From Alkalitalea saponilacus (GTDB taxonomy: Bacteria > Bacteroidota > Bacteroidia > Bacteroidales > Marinilabiliaceae): a DNA stretch of 64,000 nucleotides. A program made the position numbers and the translations under genes. Shown here in pieces: positions 1-8,309 of the stretch. Below the pieces are notes generated by a model. That model was not told where the DNA came from and did not search any database. It saw only the letters and a list, made by a program, of their open reading frames with translations. The first letter of the stretch is position 1. Each line of letters opens with the position of its first letter. The stretch covers positions 124,001-188,000 of the forward strand of contig NZ_FUYV01000002.1 of assembly GCF_900168165.1 (NCBI RefSeq), written 5' to 3'.

Positions 1-1
1 T

Positions 2-397
2 ATGGCAATATCTCCCGAGAAAAAAATGAATTTCACCGGAATTGGTAAATATCTTTTAAGAAAGGCCTTTGAGGACAACTATTTGCCTCATGATATTCTA
101 TACCGTGAGAAGGCCGCGTTTTCCGATGCAGTTGGACATAGTGTAGTGGATTACCTGAAAGCCTATGCAGAAGAGATGTATTCCGACGAAGATCTGGAAT
201 TGGCACAGAAAAAATTCACACATGCGCCTCCGATTTCGAAAGAGTCACTGATGTACAGAGAAATTTATGAAGGACACTTTCCGGGAAGGGCAGACCTGAT
301 TAAAGATTTCTGGATGCCGAACAAAGAGTGGGAGCATTGTAATGTAAACGATCCAAGCGCAAGAATTTTACCAAACTATGGTAAAAGTGGAGAATAA
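2..397 (+). CDS. asnB: Asparagine synthetase B, C-terminal end (partial)
   Basis: The frame is open to the left edge, so the gene begins outside the window and only about the last 131 residues are seen. Glutamine-hydrolysing asparagine synthetase makes asparagine from aspartate, glutamine and ATP. The visible part matches the end of the synthetase domain: a YLLRKAFEDNYLP segment, then LYREKAAFSDAVG (the usual R-K-x-FSDGVG region), and the terminal WMPNKEW...NDPSAR tail that closes bacterial AsnB proteins. The N-terminal glutaminase domain with its catalytic Cys is not in the window. A hairpin with a T-run follows at about 497-540. Confidence 0.85.
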   Translation: MAISPEKKMNFTGIGKYLLRKAFEDNYLPHDILYREKAAFSDAVGHSVVDYLKAYAEEMYSDEDLELAQKKFTHAPPISKESLMYREIYEGHFPGRADLIKDFWMPNKEWEHCNVNDPSARILPNYGKSGE

Positions 398-399
398 CC

Positions 400-490
400 A
401 AACTGAAACCTAATTACTTACATATACCTAAATTTTCCTAATACCTGGTTAAACCTAAACCAAACCTAATCCTATCCGTTCCTAAACCTG
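400..490. repeat. CCTAA-rich degenerate repeat tract
   Basis: The spacer after asnB carries six irregularly spaced CCTAA units in about 80 bases, several within AAACCTAA. A shorter echo (CCTATCCTAAACCTAATCCC) lies near 54920-54940. No coding frame is seen. It looks like a family of low-complexity intergenic sequence rather than a gene; the function is unknown. Confidence 0.5.
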
Positions 491-496
491 AGAAAT

Positions 497-540
497 CCGG
501 AAACAGAGCTTTACCTGGTTGCTCTGTTCCGGGTTTTCTT
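497..540 (+). terminator. Rho-independent terminator of asnB
   Basis: CCGGAAACAGAGC pairs with GCTCTGTTCCGG (one bulged A) around a loop of about 11 bases and is followed by TTTTCTTTTC. It lies about 100 bases after the asnB stop. Confidence 0.7.
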
Positions 541-592
541 TTCAATTTTAAATTATCAGTAAATCAATAGCCATTGTTCGTTATTTAAAGCC

Positions 593-619
593 AAGAGCCA
601 TCGCGATGCGATGGCTCTT
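593..619 (-). terminator. Perfect hairpin after the dipeptidase gene
   Basis: A 12-base stem, AAGAGCCATCGC against GCGATGGCTCTT, closes a GAT loop 25 bases beyond the minus-strand dipeptidase stop. The T-run on the minus strand is weak (GGCTTTAAAT), so termination is likely but not certain. Confidence 0.5.
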
Positions 620-643
620 GTTATCTTAAACATATAGATTTTC

Positions 644-2005
644 TCAACCTTTGTAATATTCATAAAACTTCCCTACCGTCTCAATTCCTTTAAAAAATTG
701 CTCTAATGGAAAATTTTCATTGGGTCCATGAATGGCATCAGACTCCAGGCCAAATCCCATCAGTACGGATTTCACACCCAATATCTGCTCAAATGAAGAT
801 ATAATAGGAATAGAACCTCCACTTCGAACGGGAACCGGAACTTTTCCAAAAACAGATTCGTAAGCTTTTTCAGCTGCTTTATATGCCGGGATATCTATTG
901 GACAAACGTAACCATAACCACCCTGTAGTGGAGTAACTTTTACCGAAACGCTTTCAGGTGCAATGCTTTCGAAATAATTCTTAAACAACACGGCAATTTT
1001 CACATGATCCTGGTTTGGAACCAATCGGCTGGAAACTTTGGCATAGGCCTTTGAAGGCAAAACAGTTTTCGCTCCCTCACCGGTATAACCTCCCCATATT
1101 CCACACACATCAAAAGAAGGTCGAATACCAGTTCGTTCAGATGTTGAGTACCCCGTTTCACCCTTTAATGCCTTCACTCCTATCGATTTTTTATAAGCAG
1201 TCTCATCAAACGGAGCCTCTGCCATTTTTGCTCTTTCCTCCGTGCTTACCTCAAGCACATCATCATAAAATCCGGGTATGGTGATTCGCCCATCGCCATC
1301 AGTCATTTGAGCAATCATTTTGCACAATACATTGATGGGATTAGCCACTGCTCCGCCAAACAACCCGGAATGCAAATCACGATTAGGCCCGGTAACCTCC
1401 ACCTCCCAATATGCAAGGCCCCTCAGGCCGGTGGTAATTGAAGGTATTTCGGGAGAAATCACAGAAGTATCTGAAACCAGTATAACATCACAACTCAGCA
1501 GATCTCTATTCTCTTCACAGAATGCCATGAGATTGGGAGAACCAATCTCTTCTTCCCCCTCGATAAGGAACTTGATGTTGCAATTTAGTTTACCAGAAGC
1601 TACTAAATACTCAAAAACCTTTGCGTGAATAAACCCCTGACCTTTGTCATCATCGGCACCACGACCGTAAATTTTGCCATCCATAATAACTGGCTCAAAT
1701 GGAGGAGTGTCCCATAAGCTTACCGGATCAACAGGCATCACATCCATGTGTCCATAAACCAAAACCGTGGGAAGCTTCTTGTCAATTGCTTTCTCTGCAA
1801 AAGTAACAGGGTTCCCCTTGGTCTCCATCACTTCTGCCTTATCGGCTCCGGCCTCAAGCAAAAGTTTTTTCCACAACTCAGCTGCACGACGCATATCATT
1901 CTTGTGCTCAGATTGTGAGCTGATAGATGGAATTCGCAACAATTCAAACAACTCACTAAGAAAGCGCTCTTTATTTTCTGAAATATATTCTTTTAAATCG
2001 CTCAT
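644..2005 (-). CDS. M20 family dipeptidase
   Basis: A 453-residue metallopeptidase of the M20/M25/M40 family (ArgE/DapE/CNDP-like), probably a cytosolic dipeptidase releasing amino acids from short peptides. The family metal and catalytic motifs are present in order: YGHMDVMPVD (metal His and Asp, near residue 85), GRGADDDKGQ (bridging Asp), EGEEEIGSPN (catalytic Glu and metal Glu), SDTS, DLHSGLFGG at the start of the dimerisation (lid) domain, and a late IHGPNEN with the last metal His. Length and order fit the dipeptidase subgroup with a long lid domain. No signal peptide is present. It stands alone on the minus strand. Confidence 0.9.
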   Translation of the reverse strand: MSDLKEYISENKERFLSELFELLRIPSISSQSEHKNDMRRAAELWKKLLLEAGADKAEVMETKGNPVTFAEKAIDKKLPTVLVYGHMDVMPVDPVSLWDTPPFEPVIMDGKIYGRGADDDKGQGFIHAKVFEYLVASGKLNCNIKFLIEGEEEIGSPNLMAFCEENRDLLSCDVILVSDTSVISPEIPSITTGLRGLAYWEVEVTGPNRDLHSGLFGGAVANPINVLCKMIAQMTDGDGRITIPGFYDDVLEVSTEERAKMAEAPFDETAYKKSIGVKALKGETGYSTSERTGIRPSFDVCGIWGGYTGEGAKTVLPSKAYAKVSSRLVPNQDHVKIAVLFKNYFESIAPESVSVKVTPLQGGYGYVCPIDIPAYKAAEKAYESVFGKVPVPVRSGGSIPIISSFEQILGVKSVLMGFGLESDAIHGPNENFPLEQFFKGIETVGKFYEYYKG

Positions 2006-2246
2006 AAATAATCATTTATTTTTATAACACAGATTCTTTAGTTACAGAATTAAGGTTGATGAATGAGTTAATTTCAAACCATTTAGGCAAGGACTTCTAA
2101 ACAATTTACTCTTTTAATATCGAAGTCTATAATATTCATAAACCAAATTAAAATTTTAAAGATTTAAAGGTACAAAAAATCATCTCCTCGTTTTATGATA
2201 TAAATAAGGATTTACCAAAACCCATTAAGGAGTATAAATAAGAAGT

Positions 2247-2624
2247 TTATTCAGGACAAGCGTGCATACATGATGAGCAAGTGGATATTCTTACGCATCC
2301 ATGCTCCAGGATATGATTCAGAAGACATTCAACGATTTCATCAGTCTCAGACAAATTCACACATAAAGGGCGCTCCATGAACTCCATATAGAAACTTTCC
2401 AGATCAGCTTGCGTTGGTCTCTCTATCCGGGCTGTTAATGTTCCGTCATCTTCCAACCGAAAGGTAATCATGGCGTTTACACCAGCCTCAACAAGTGTCA
2501 CAAAACTATCGTACCCTTCCCTAACCTGCGCTTCATAGTCGGGCTGTTCACTTTTACATCCACTGATCAGAAAGAAAATAATTAACGGTAAAAACCAAAC
2601 ACCGGCTTCTCTATATGGTCTCAT
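2247..2624 (-). CDS. Small predicted lipoprotein with C-terminal Cys cluster
   Basis: The 125-residue product has an N-terminal hydrophobic stretch (VWFLPLIIFFLISGC) ending in a good lipobox, so it is probably lipidated at Cys23 and held in the envelope. The remainder is a small acidic domain of unknown family. The last 20 residues are rich in cysteine (GCVRISTCSSCMHACPE), with a C-x2-C-x3-C-P pattern like half of a ferredoxin-type metal site; this may instead serve disulfides. I do not recognise the family. The gene is flanked by AT-rich spacers and has no operon partner. Confidence 0.6.
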   Translation of the reverse strand: MRPYREAGVWFLPLIIFFLISGCKSEQPDYEAQVREGYDSFVTLVEAGVNAMITFRLEDDGTLTARIERPTQADLESFYMEFMERPLCVNLSETDEIVECLLNHILEHGCVRISTCSSCMHACPE

Positions 2625-2685
2625 TAAGACGTTGCGTTAAAAGATTAAAATGCAATTTACGAAAAATGGAAAGGCTCTCCAATAT

Positions 2686-3054
2686 TTAGAAATGCAATTT
2701 TATCGAGTTAATAAGCTTATCCAAGCATAAAACATATGTATCAATTACTTCTGTTAAACTCATGCAAATTCCTTGAATTCTTTTTTTTTGCAACTCCATC
2801 TTATAGTATGCTTTTTTTAACGTAAAATAGCCTGTTTGATTTTTTATTATTTGTTTTATAACCACCTCATCTTCTTTGACTTCTTTATATACATAATTAT
2901 TCCACATTTCAGTTACCTCAAGCCCAATCCAATCAAGCGCTTGAGAATATCGTAACTTATCTTTTAAATCTTCGTAACAAAATGTAACGCTATTAAAAAT
3001 AAAATAACATTTAAATAAAACATCGTTTTTTTTGATGCTGTCTCCAACACACAA
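2686..3054 (-). CDS. Doubtful small ORF, unknown
   Basis: A 122-codon frame on the minus strand inside an AT-rich stretch of about 620 bases between the lipoprotein and the large sensor gene. The later part (LDWIGLEVTEMWNNYVYKE onward) reads like a plausible charged helical protein, but the N-terminus (FKCYFIFNSVTFCY) does not, and no ribosome site or family is evident. It may be a decayed gene or chance. Apart from it I see nothing else in 2625-3243 except a GTCAA-AAG-TTGAC dyad at 3209-3221. Confidence 0.25.
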   Translation of the reverse strand: MCVGDSIKKNDVLFKCYFIFNSVTFCYEDLKDKLRYSQALDWIGLEVTEMWNNYVYKEVKEDEVVIKQIIKNQTGYFTLKKAYYKMELQKKRIQGICMSLTEVIDTYVLCLDKLINSIKLHF

Positions 3055-3249
3055 AACACCTATACCCTTTATCTATCAATAATATTGCAAAGATACTGCA
3101 TGACATCTTCTGAAATGCCATTTTAGTTCTATGACTTGAATAGCTATAAAAAGATTTATATGGAGTTAGGCAACTATCGAATCCGCAAATAAAAACAAAT
3201 AGAGGGAAGTCAAAAGTTGACATCTAATTTTAAATAGTAATTATTGTCT

Positions 3250-6200
3250 ATGAAAACGCATAAGTTTTTATTATACTTAGCTTTGACAATTAGCTTAGTA
3301 ATAGTTAATCTTAGCCATACTTATTCTCAAATATCTAGTGTAGCATTTGATAAGGTTACAATTAGAGATGGGCTTTCACAATCAACAGTAAATTATATTA
3401 TCCAGGATAGACATGGATTTATGTGGTTTGCTACCTATGGGGGTCTTAATAAATATGATGGATACTCCTTTACTGTTTACCAAAATGAGGTTGACGACAA
3501 CACAAGTCTTGGGAACAACAATAATGAACTTTTATTCGAAGACAAGGATGGCTTTATTTGGATAGTGCACAATGGGAATGAAGGATTAGACAGATTTGAT
3601 CCAAAAACCGAAAGCTTCCTTCGAATCCGACATAATCCGGATGACCCAAACAGCATAAGCAGCAACACGGTACATCATGTAATGCAGGATAAAGAGGGCA
3701 ACATTTGGGTGTGTGCCGACAATACCCTTAACTTGGTCGTTCAGGATAGTAAAGACAGAGAAGCCAAAGTTAGTTTCCAACGATTTACCAATCCTCCAGA
3801 ATACAATTTCACACGAGCCTATGAAGACTCGAAAGGTAATTTTCTATTAATGGGTAGCTCTCTTTTTTATTTCGACAGAGAATCAAAGAACGTTACACGC
3901 GCCTTTGGGCTTCCTGCCAACCGAGTTATTTCCTACGCAGAAGATAAAAACGGAGATCTACTTGTAGGCACATTCGCTCAAGGAGTTTTCAAGCTTGAAT
4001 GGGACGAACGGAGTTCAAGCTATCAACTTGGTGATAATTCAAGAATCAATCCTGCACCATCTAACCGCAGTACTGTAGCTATTGATGAGTTTGGAATTAT
4101 TTGGATTGGAACAGAAACTAGAGGTTTATTTCGATACAATCCTGAAACAGATGAATTAAACAGATTTCTGCCTGATAGATTGAACCCAAACGCCATCAGC
4201 GATGCAAATGTATTTTCGATGCATCTTGACCGTACTGGAGTTTTATGGGTTGGCTCCTACAGCCAAGGTCTTAATAAAGTTGACTTATACCGAAAAGATT
4301 TTGCCCACTTCTCCTCAATCCCGGGTAACACAAATTCTATGAGCGGAAATACAATATCTGGAATTTCCAGTATCAATGCTAATGAATTATGGGTTGGCAC
4401 CCGTGATGGAGAAGGTCTCAACAGATTTGTTTTCAACGGAAATAACGAACCCAAAGTATATCATTACCTCAATAACCCGAATGACCCGAACAACATTCTT
4501 GGTATCAGCTGCCTAAGTCTACTACAGCGCAGGAACGGTGAAGTATGGATTGGTTCACAAGGATATGTCACCAAACTGATACCTGAATCACCTGGCTCAG
4601 CTAGAAGTCCACACGTTACAAGATACCCAATGCAGGTATGGACTTTTAATCTGTTTGAAGACAGCAAAGGTACTTTGTGGGGTGGAACCTGGGATGGAGG
4701 CTTATGGCGCTTTGACGAGGCTGCTCAGGAGTTTACTTTTTACACCAACGATCCCAATGATCCAACCAGCTTATGTGACAACATTATATGGTCAATAGGT
4801 GAAGACAAACATGGAAATTTGTGGGTGGGGGGACATTCGAATGGATTGAGTATTTTGCCCAGTAGTGAACGGGATAAACAACGACCTCAATTCGTAAATT
4901 TCCGCCACAACCAAGACGACAATAATAGTCTCAGCAATAATACAATTAACGCCATATATTGTGACCCAACCGGAACCATGTGGTTAGCAACAGGCAGAGG
5001 TTTAAACAAAATAGTTGATGAAAATAATTTACTGGAAAACATCAATATAAATAGCATGCTTAATTTTGACCATTACTTAATGGAAGATGGCTTACCTGCA
5101 AATGGAATACTTGGCGTTGTTGAGGATAAAACAGGTAACTTTTGGATGAGTACAACCAACGGGATCAGCAGACTTGATGTATCCGATAATACATTTATAA
5201 ATTACTTTGAGAGCGATGGCTTACAAAGCAATGAATTTAGGGAAAATGCATATTTTATTAATTCTGAAGGACGAATTTTCTTTGGAGGCCCTAATGGTTT
5301 TAACGCTTTTTACCCTGAAAACATTATGACCAACCCGTTTTTACCCGAGGTGGTTTTAACGGATATCCAAATATCAAACAGATCGGTAAGTCCTGGTCAG
5401 GAAATAAATGGTGATGTGGTTATTTCAAAACCGATACATATGACCTCCTCCATTTCCCTATCCCATAGAAACAATATGATTGTGCTGCATTTTGCCGGAT
5501 TACACTATGCAAATCCTTCGAGCAATCAGTATGCTTATTATCTGGAAAACCTTGACGAAGATTGGGTTTACACTATGAATCGAAGTGCAACCTACACCAA
5601 TCTTAATCCTGGCACCTATACATTTAGAGTAATGGCAACAAACAATGATGGGGTATGGAATGAAGAGGGGACATCATTAACAATTGTTATTCGGCCTCCC
5701 TGGTGGGCAACCATCTGGTTCAGATTGTTCGTGATTGCAGTTATTGTCGGTCTTGTTTATTGGTTTATTTCTTATAAGACAAAACGTTTAAAAGAAAATC
5801 AAAGAACTCTTGAATTAAAAGTTAAAGAGGCAACTGATAAGGTGAGTGCTCAAAACTCCAAACTACAAGAGGCTCAGACAAAGCTAACAAGCATTATGGG
5901 CGATGTTAAAAGCGAATTGGGCAAAGCATCAGAAGAGCTGCTTGAAGCAAGCAATCGTCAGGCTTCCACGGCAGAAGAAATTTCAGCCTCAATGGAGGAA
6001 ATCACCAGTGAAATGGCGGAAAACGCAAACAATATGCTTCAAATGCTTGAAAAGGTCAAACAAGTTGAGGGAGAATCTGAAGAAAGTGTTAAAATTGTCT
6101 CCAACACCCTAAACTCTATCAACAACATCTCTGAAAGCATTGGGTTTGTTTCAGATTTTGCAAGAATGACCAACTTGCTTTCACTGAATGCTGCCATTGA

Positions 6201-6543
6201 GGCCGCAAGAGCCGGAGAACATGGCAGGAGCTTTGCTGTTGTTGCTTCTCAGGTAAAAAAACTTGCAGACCAATCTTCTGAAGTAGCCATGAATATTCGG
6301 AAATTATCTGAACATGGGCAAATGCTCTCACAGGAAGCAAATGATAAAATTATCCAACTTAACAAAGTTGTAACTGGAATTGTAATTACTATTTCAGAAA
6401 TAAATCAATCAATTCAGGTTCAATCTACTGAAGCAAACAATGTCAATTCTTCAATCTTACAAATGTCAATGTATATTTCTAACACATCCGAGTTGGCAAG
6501 CAAGCTGGATGCTGCCATAAACTCTTTAACCATCGAAGAATAA
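3250..6543 (+). CDS. Propeller sensor fused to a chemoreceptor (MCP) signalling domain
   Basis: About 1097 residues from the ATG at 3250 (a TTG two codons earlier is less likely). A signal peptide (FLLYLALTISLVIVNLSHTYS) is followed by two-component-regulator propeller repeats (residues ~30-700; repeated WFAT.GGLNKYDG and WIGT..RGL.RYN blades), a Y_Y_Y domain (~750-815), one membrane helix (FRLFVIAVIVGLVYWFI, ~825-842) and a coiled linker. Up to here it matches Bacteroidota hybrid sensor kinases. Instead of HisKA/HATPase/receiver/AraC parts, the cytoplasmic end is a methyl-accepting chemotaxis domain with a conserved hairpin tip (TNLLSLNAAIEAARAGE, near residue 980, then FAVVASQVKKLA). No CheA, CheW or CheR gene is in the window, so the partner is unknown. 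The ligand is probably glycan- or polymer-derived by analogy, which is inference only. Confidence 0.85.
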   Translation: MKTHKFLLYLALTISLVIVNLSHTYSQISSVAFDKVTIRDGLSQSTVNYIIQDRHGFMWFATYGGLNKYDGYSFTVYQNEVDDNTSLGNNNNELLFEDKDGFIWIVHNGNEGLDRFDPKTESFLRIRHNPDDPNSISSNTVHHVMQDKEGNIWVCADNTLNLVVQDSKDREAKVSFQRFTNPPEYNFTRAYEDSKGNFLLMGSSLFYFDRESKNVTRAFGLPANRVISYAEDKNGDLLVGTFAQGVFKLEWDERSSSYQLGDNSRINPAPSNRSTVAIDEFGIIWIGTETRGLFRYNPETDELNRFLPDRLNPNAISDANVFSMHLDRTGVLWVGSYSQGLNKVDLYRKDFAHFSSIPGNTNSMSGNTISGISSINANELWVGTRDGEGLNRFVFNGNNEPKVYHYLNNPNDPNNILGISCLSLLQRRNGEVWIGSQGYVTKLIPESPGSARSPHVTRYPMQVWTFNLFEDSKGTLWGGTWDGGLWRFDEAAQEFTFYTNDPNDPTSLCDNIIWSIGEDKHGNLWVGGHSNGLSILPSSERDKQRPQFVNFRHNQDDNNSLSNNTINAIYCDPTGTMWLATGRGLNKIVDENNLLENININSMLNFDHYLMEDGLPANGILGVVEDKTGNFWMSTTNGISRLDVSDNTFINYFESDGLQSNEFRENAYFINSEGRIFFGGPNGFNAFYPENIMTNPFLPEVVLTDIQISNRSVSPGQEINGDVVISKPIHMTSSISLSHRNNMIVLHFAGLHYANPSSNQYAYYLENLDEDWVYTMNRSATYTNLNPGTYTFRVMATNNDGVWNEEGTSLTIVIRPPWWATIWFRLFVIAVIVGLVYWFISYKTKRLKENQRTLELKVKEATDKVSAQNSKLQEAQTKLTSIMGDVKSELGKASEELLEASNRQASTAEEISASMEEITSEMAENANNMLQMLEKVKQVEGESEESVKIVSNTLNSINNISESIGFVSDFARMTNLLSLNAAIEAARAGEHGRSFAVVASQVKKLADQSSEVAMNIRKLSEHGQMLSQEANDKIIQLNKVVTGIVITISEINQSIQVQSTEANNVNSSILQMSMYISNTSELASKLDAAINSLTIEE

Positions 6544-6570
6544 TAAACAATAATTAACTGAAACATACGA

Positions 6571-6616
6571 AAGAAACCGGCCTTTTCAAACCATGATTTG
6601 AAAAGGCCGGTTTCTT
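6571..6616. terminator. Bidirectional terminator, 20-base perfect stem
   Basis: Two 20-base arms beginning AAGAAACCGG, with a CCATGA loop, lie between the convergent propeller-MCP gene and yebC. T-rich flanks on the plus strand (TTTCTTTTT) and on the minus strand fit use in both directions. Confidence 0.85.
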
Positions 6617-6637
6617 TTTACAACGTTATAAACCAAT

Positions 6638-7348
6638 CTATGCCATATTATGAAACACATTGGTTACATCATCGTCCTCTTCAAATTTTGACAGAAGCTT
6701 TTCAACATCAGCCACCTGATCCTCGCTTAATGTCTTAGTATCGTGAGGAATTCTCTCAAACTCTGCGTTAAGTATTTCAAATCCATTCTCTTCGAGGTAT
6801 TTCTGAACCGGCCCAAATGCTTCAAATTCTCCATATACCATCATATGCTCCTCTTCAACGAACACTTCCTGAACGCCAAAATCAATCAGTTCAAGCTCAA
6901 GCTCTTCAACATCCACCCCCTCTTTCATTTTCACTTTAAAGCTACATTTATGATCGAACATGTAGTCAACACTTCCTGAAGTTCCCAGTGAGCCGTTGTG
7001 CTTATTAAAATAACTCCGCACATTGGCCACAGTGCGCGTTGGATTGTCGGTAGCTGTTTCTACCATGACAGCAATACCATAAGGGCCATAACCTTCATAA
7101 ACCACCTCTTTGTAATCGGCCTGATCTTTTGATGTGGCTTTCTTTATGGCGCGCTCCACGTTATCCTTTGGCATGTTTGCTGCCTTTGCATTCTGCATCA
7201 GCACGCGTAAACGGGGGTTGGCAACCGGGTCGGGACCTCCACTTTTTACAGCAATTACGATTTCTCGTCCAATTTTTGTAAACGTTTTCGCCATGGTTCC
7301 CCATCTTTTGAGTTTTCTGGCTTTTCTATATTCAAATGCGCGTCCCAT
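6638..7348 (-). CDS. yebC: YebC/PmpR family regulator (TACO1-like)
   Basis: A 236-residue cytosolic protein of the YebC/TACO1 family. The start MGRAFEYRKARKLKRWGTMA and the block RLRVLMQNAKAANMPKDNVE are family hallmarks, followed by EVVYEGYGPYGIAVMVE and the RTVANVRSYFNKHNGSLG segment. Members have been described as DNA-binding regulators and, more recently, as ribosome-associated factors easing translation of difficult proline stretches; the sequence alone cannot separate these. Monocistronic. A TAnnTTTG-type -7 element (TAAATTTG on the minus strand, 7402-7409) lies about 55 bases upstream. Confidence 0.93.
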   Translation of the reverse strand: MGRAFEYRKARKLKRWGTMAKTFTKIGREIVIAVKSGGPDPVANPRLRVLMQNAKAANMPKDNVERAIKKATSKDQADYKEVVYEGYGPYGIAVMVETATDNPTRTVANVRSYFNKHNGSLGTSGSVDYMFDHKCSFKVKMKEGVDVEELELELIDFGVQEVFVEEEHMMVYGEFEAFGPVQKYLEENGFEILNAEFERIPHDTKTLSEDQVADVEKLLSKFEEDDDVTNVFHNMA

Positions 7349-7401
7349 TTTTATGTATAGATTAATGTGTTAATTGATGAATCAAATTATAATTTGGATT
7401 G

Positions 7402-7409
7402 CAAATTTA
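7402..7409 (-). promoter_or_regulatory. -7 element for yebC
   Basis: TAAATTTG on the minus strand matches the Bacteroidota TAnnTTTG motif, 54 bases before the yebC start codon. No clear -33 TTG was identified. Confidence 0.4.
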
Positions 7410-7460
7410 AAATATTTATCGATTTCAAAACTTCAAAGTTTAAATAGATTTTTAAATGTT

Positions 7461-7568
7461 ATCCCGAGGCTTTCGGGATTAGAACGATAGACAAGACAAA
7501 ATAGAAAATCAAATATGACTTATCGTCTTTCGCAACCACTCTATCTGTTTAATCCCGATTAATCGGGA
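7461..7568. repeat. Pair of TCCCGA inverted repeats
   Basis: The 300-base spacer between yebC and the DUF3109 gene holds two related dyads: ATCCCGA-GGCTT-TCGGGAT (7461-7479) and the perfect palindrome TCCCGATTAATCGGGA (7553-7568). No gene is seen between them. They resemble dispersed intergenic palindromes found in many Bacteroidota genomes and may belong to one short repeat unit. Confidence 0.5.
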
Positions 7569-7652
7569 CTAAAAGTATTCATATCTATATCAGATATTAG
7601 AAACTAAATTTAAACAGTTACTTAGCAAAAGTAAAACTTCATTATCGGAATA

Positions 7653-8240
7653 CTATAATGAATCCGGAGGATTCTCTTCCAATAACTTAGCGGCCTCTTC
7701 CATTTCATTATAAAACGGCTCCCCATATTTTCTGGTAATGGCATCTTTAAGAAAACGAAAAACAGGAACCTGCTCTTTCTCCCCTAACAAACGGGCAGCT
7801 TCACAAATATGCCATTGATGATAATTAATGGCCTCAAAATCCTTATACTTACTGACTCTGATGGGGTATAAATGACATGACACCGGTTTTCGGAACTCAA
7901 CTTTACCTTCGTTGTACGCCTGCTCTATGGCACATTTACAAATTCCCTTCTCATCAAACAGTGCATATACACACTCCCTACCGTTAATGATTGGAGTTAC
8001 CATATCTCCATCTCCATCCACTTCCCAGGCTCCATTTTTGTCAATCTCGGCTTGCGCCTTCTCCGACAACATTGGTTTTACTATAGGCAATATTTTCTCT
8101 AATATGGTGGTCTCTTCCTCCTCCAATGGTGCTCCGGATTCTCCCTCCACACAGCACGCTCCCAGGCATTTTGGTAAATCGCATATAAAATGCTTCTCAA
8201 ATAAATCCAGGCTGATCAGTTTATCATCTATCTGTACCAT
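7653..8240 (-). CDS. DUF3109 family Cys-rich protein
   Basis: A 195-residue soluble protein matching the DUF3109 family (distantly related to YkgJ-type zinc/iron clusters). Cysteines occur in the family arrangement: FICDLPKCLGACCVEGESG near the N-terminus, ECVYALF, GICKCAIEQAY, and SCHLYPIRV followed by HQWHICEAA. These probably bind a metal or Fe-S cluster; the biochemical role is unknown. It follows gpmI on the same strand after a strong hairpin, so it may be transcribed separately. Confidence 0.85.
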   Translation of the reverse strand: MVQIDDKLISLDLFEKHFICDLPKCLGACCVEGESGAPLEEEETTILEKILPIVKPMLSEKAQAEIDKNGAWEVDGDGDMVTPIINGRECVYALFDEKGICKCAIEQAYNEGKVEFRKPVSCHLYPIRVSKYKDFEAINYHQWHICEAARLLGEKEQVPVFRFLKDAITRKYGEPFYNEMEEAAKLLEENPPDSL

Positions 8241-8250
8241 ATCATATAAA

Positions 8251-8282
8251 AAAATGCAGCAATTTCATTGGGAAATTGCTGC
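8251..8282 (-). terminator. Terminator after gpmI
   Basis: GCAGCAATTTC and GAAATTGCTGC form an 11-base stem with a 5-base loop. On the minus strand it is followed by ATTTTTTTATATG. It separates gpmI from the DUF3109 gene. Confidence 0.75.
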
Positions 8283-8309
8283 ACAAAGAAACAATATTTT
8301 CACGAAAAA

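Noticed and set aside
3011-3223. 70-codon minus-strand frame upstream of the large sensor gene
   Set aside because: Low-complexity Phe/Cys/Ser-rich product in AT-rich DNA with no ribosome site or family.
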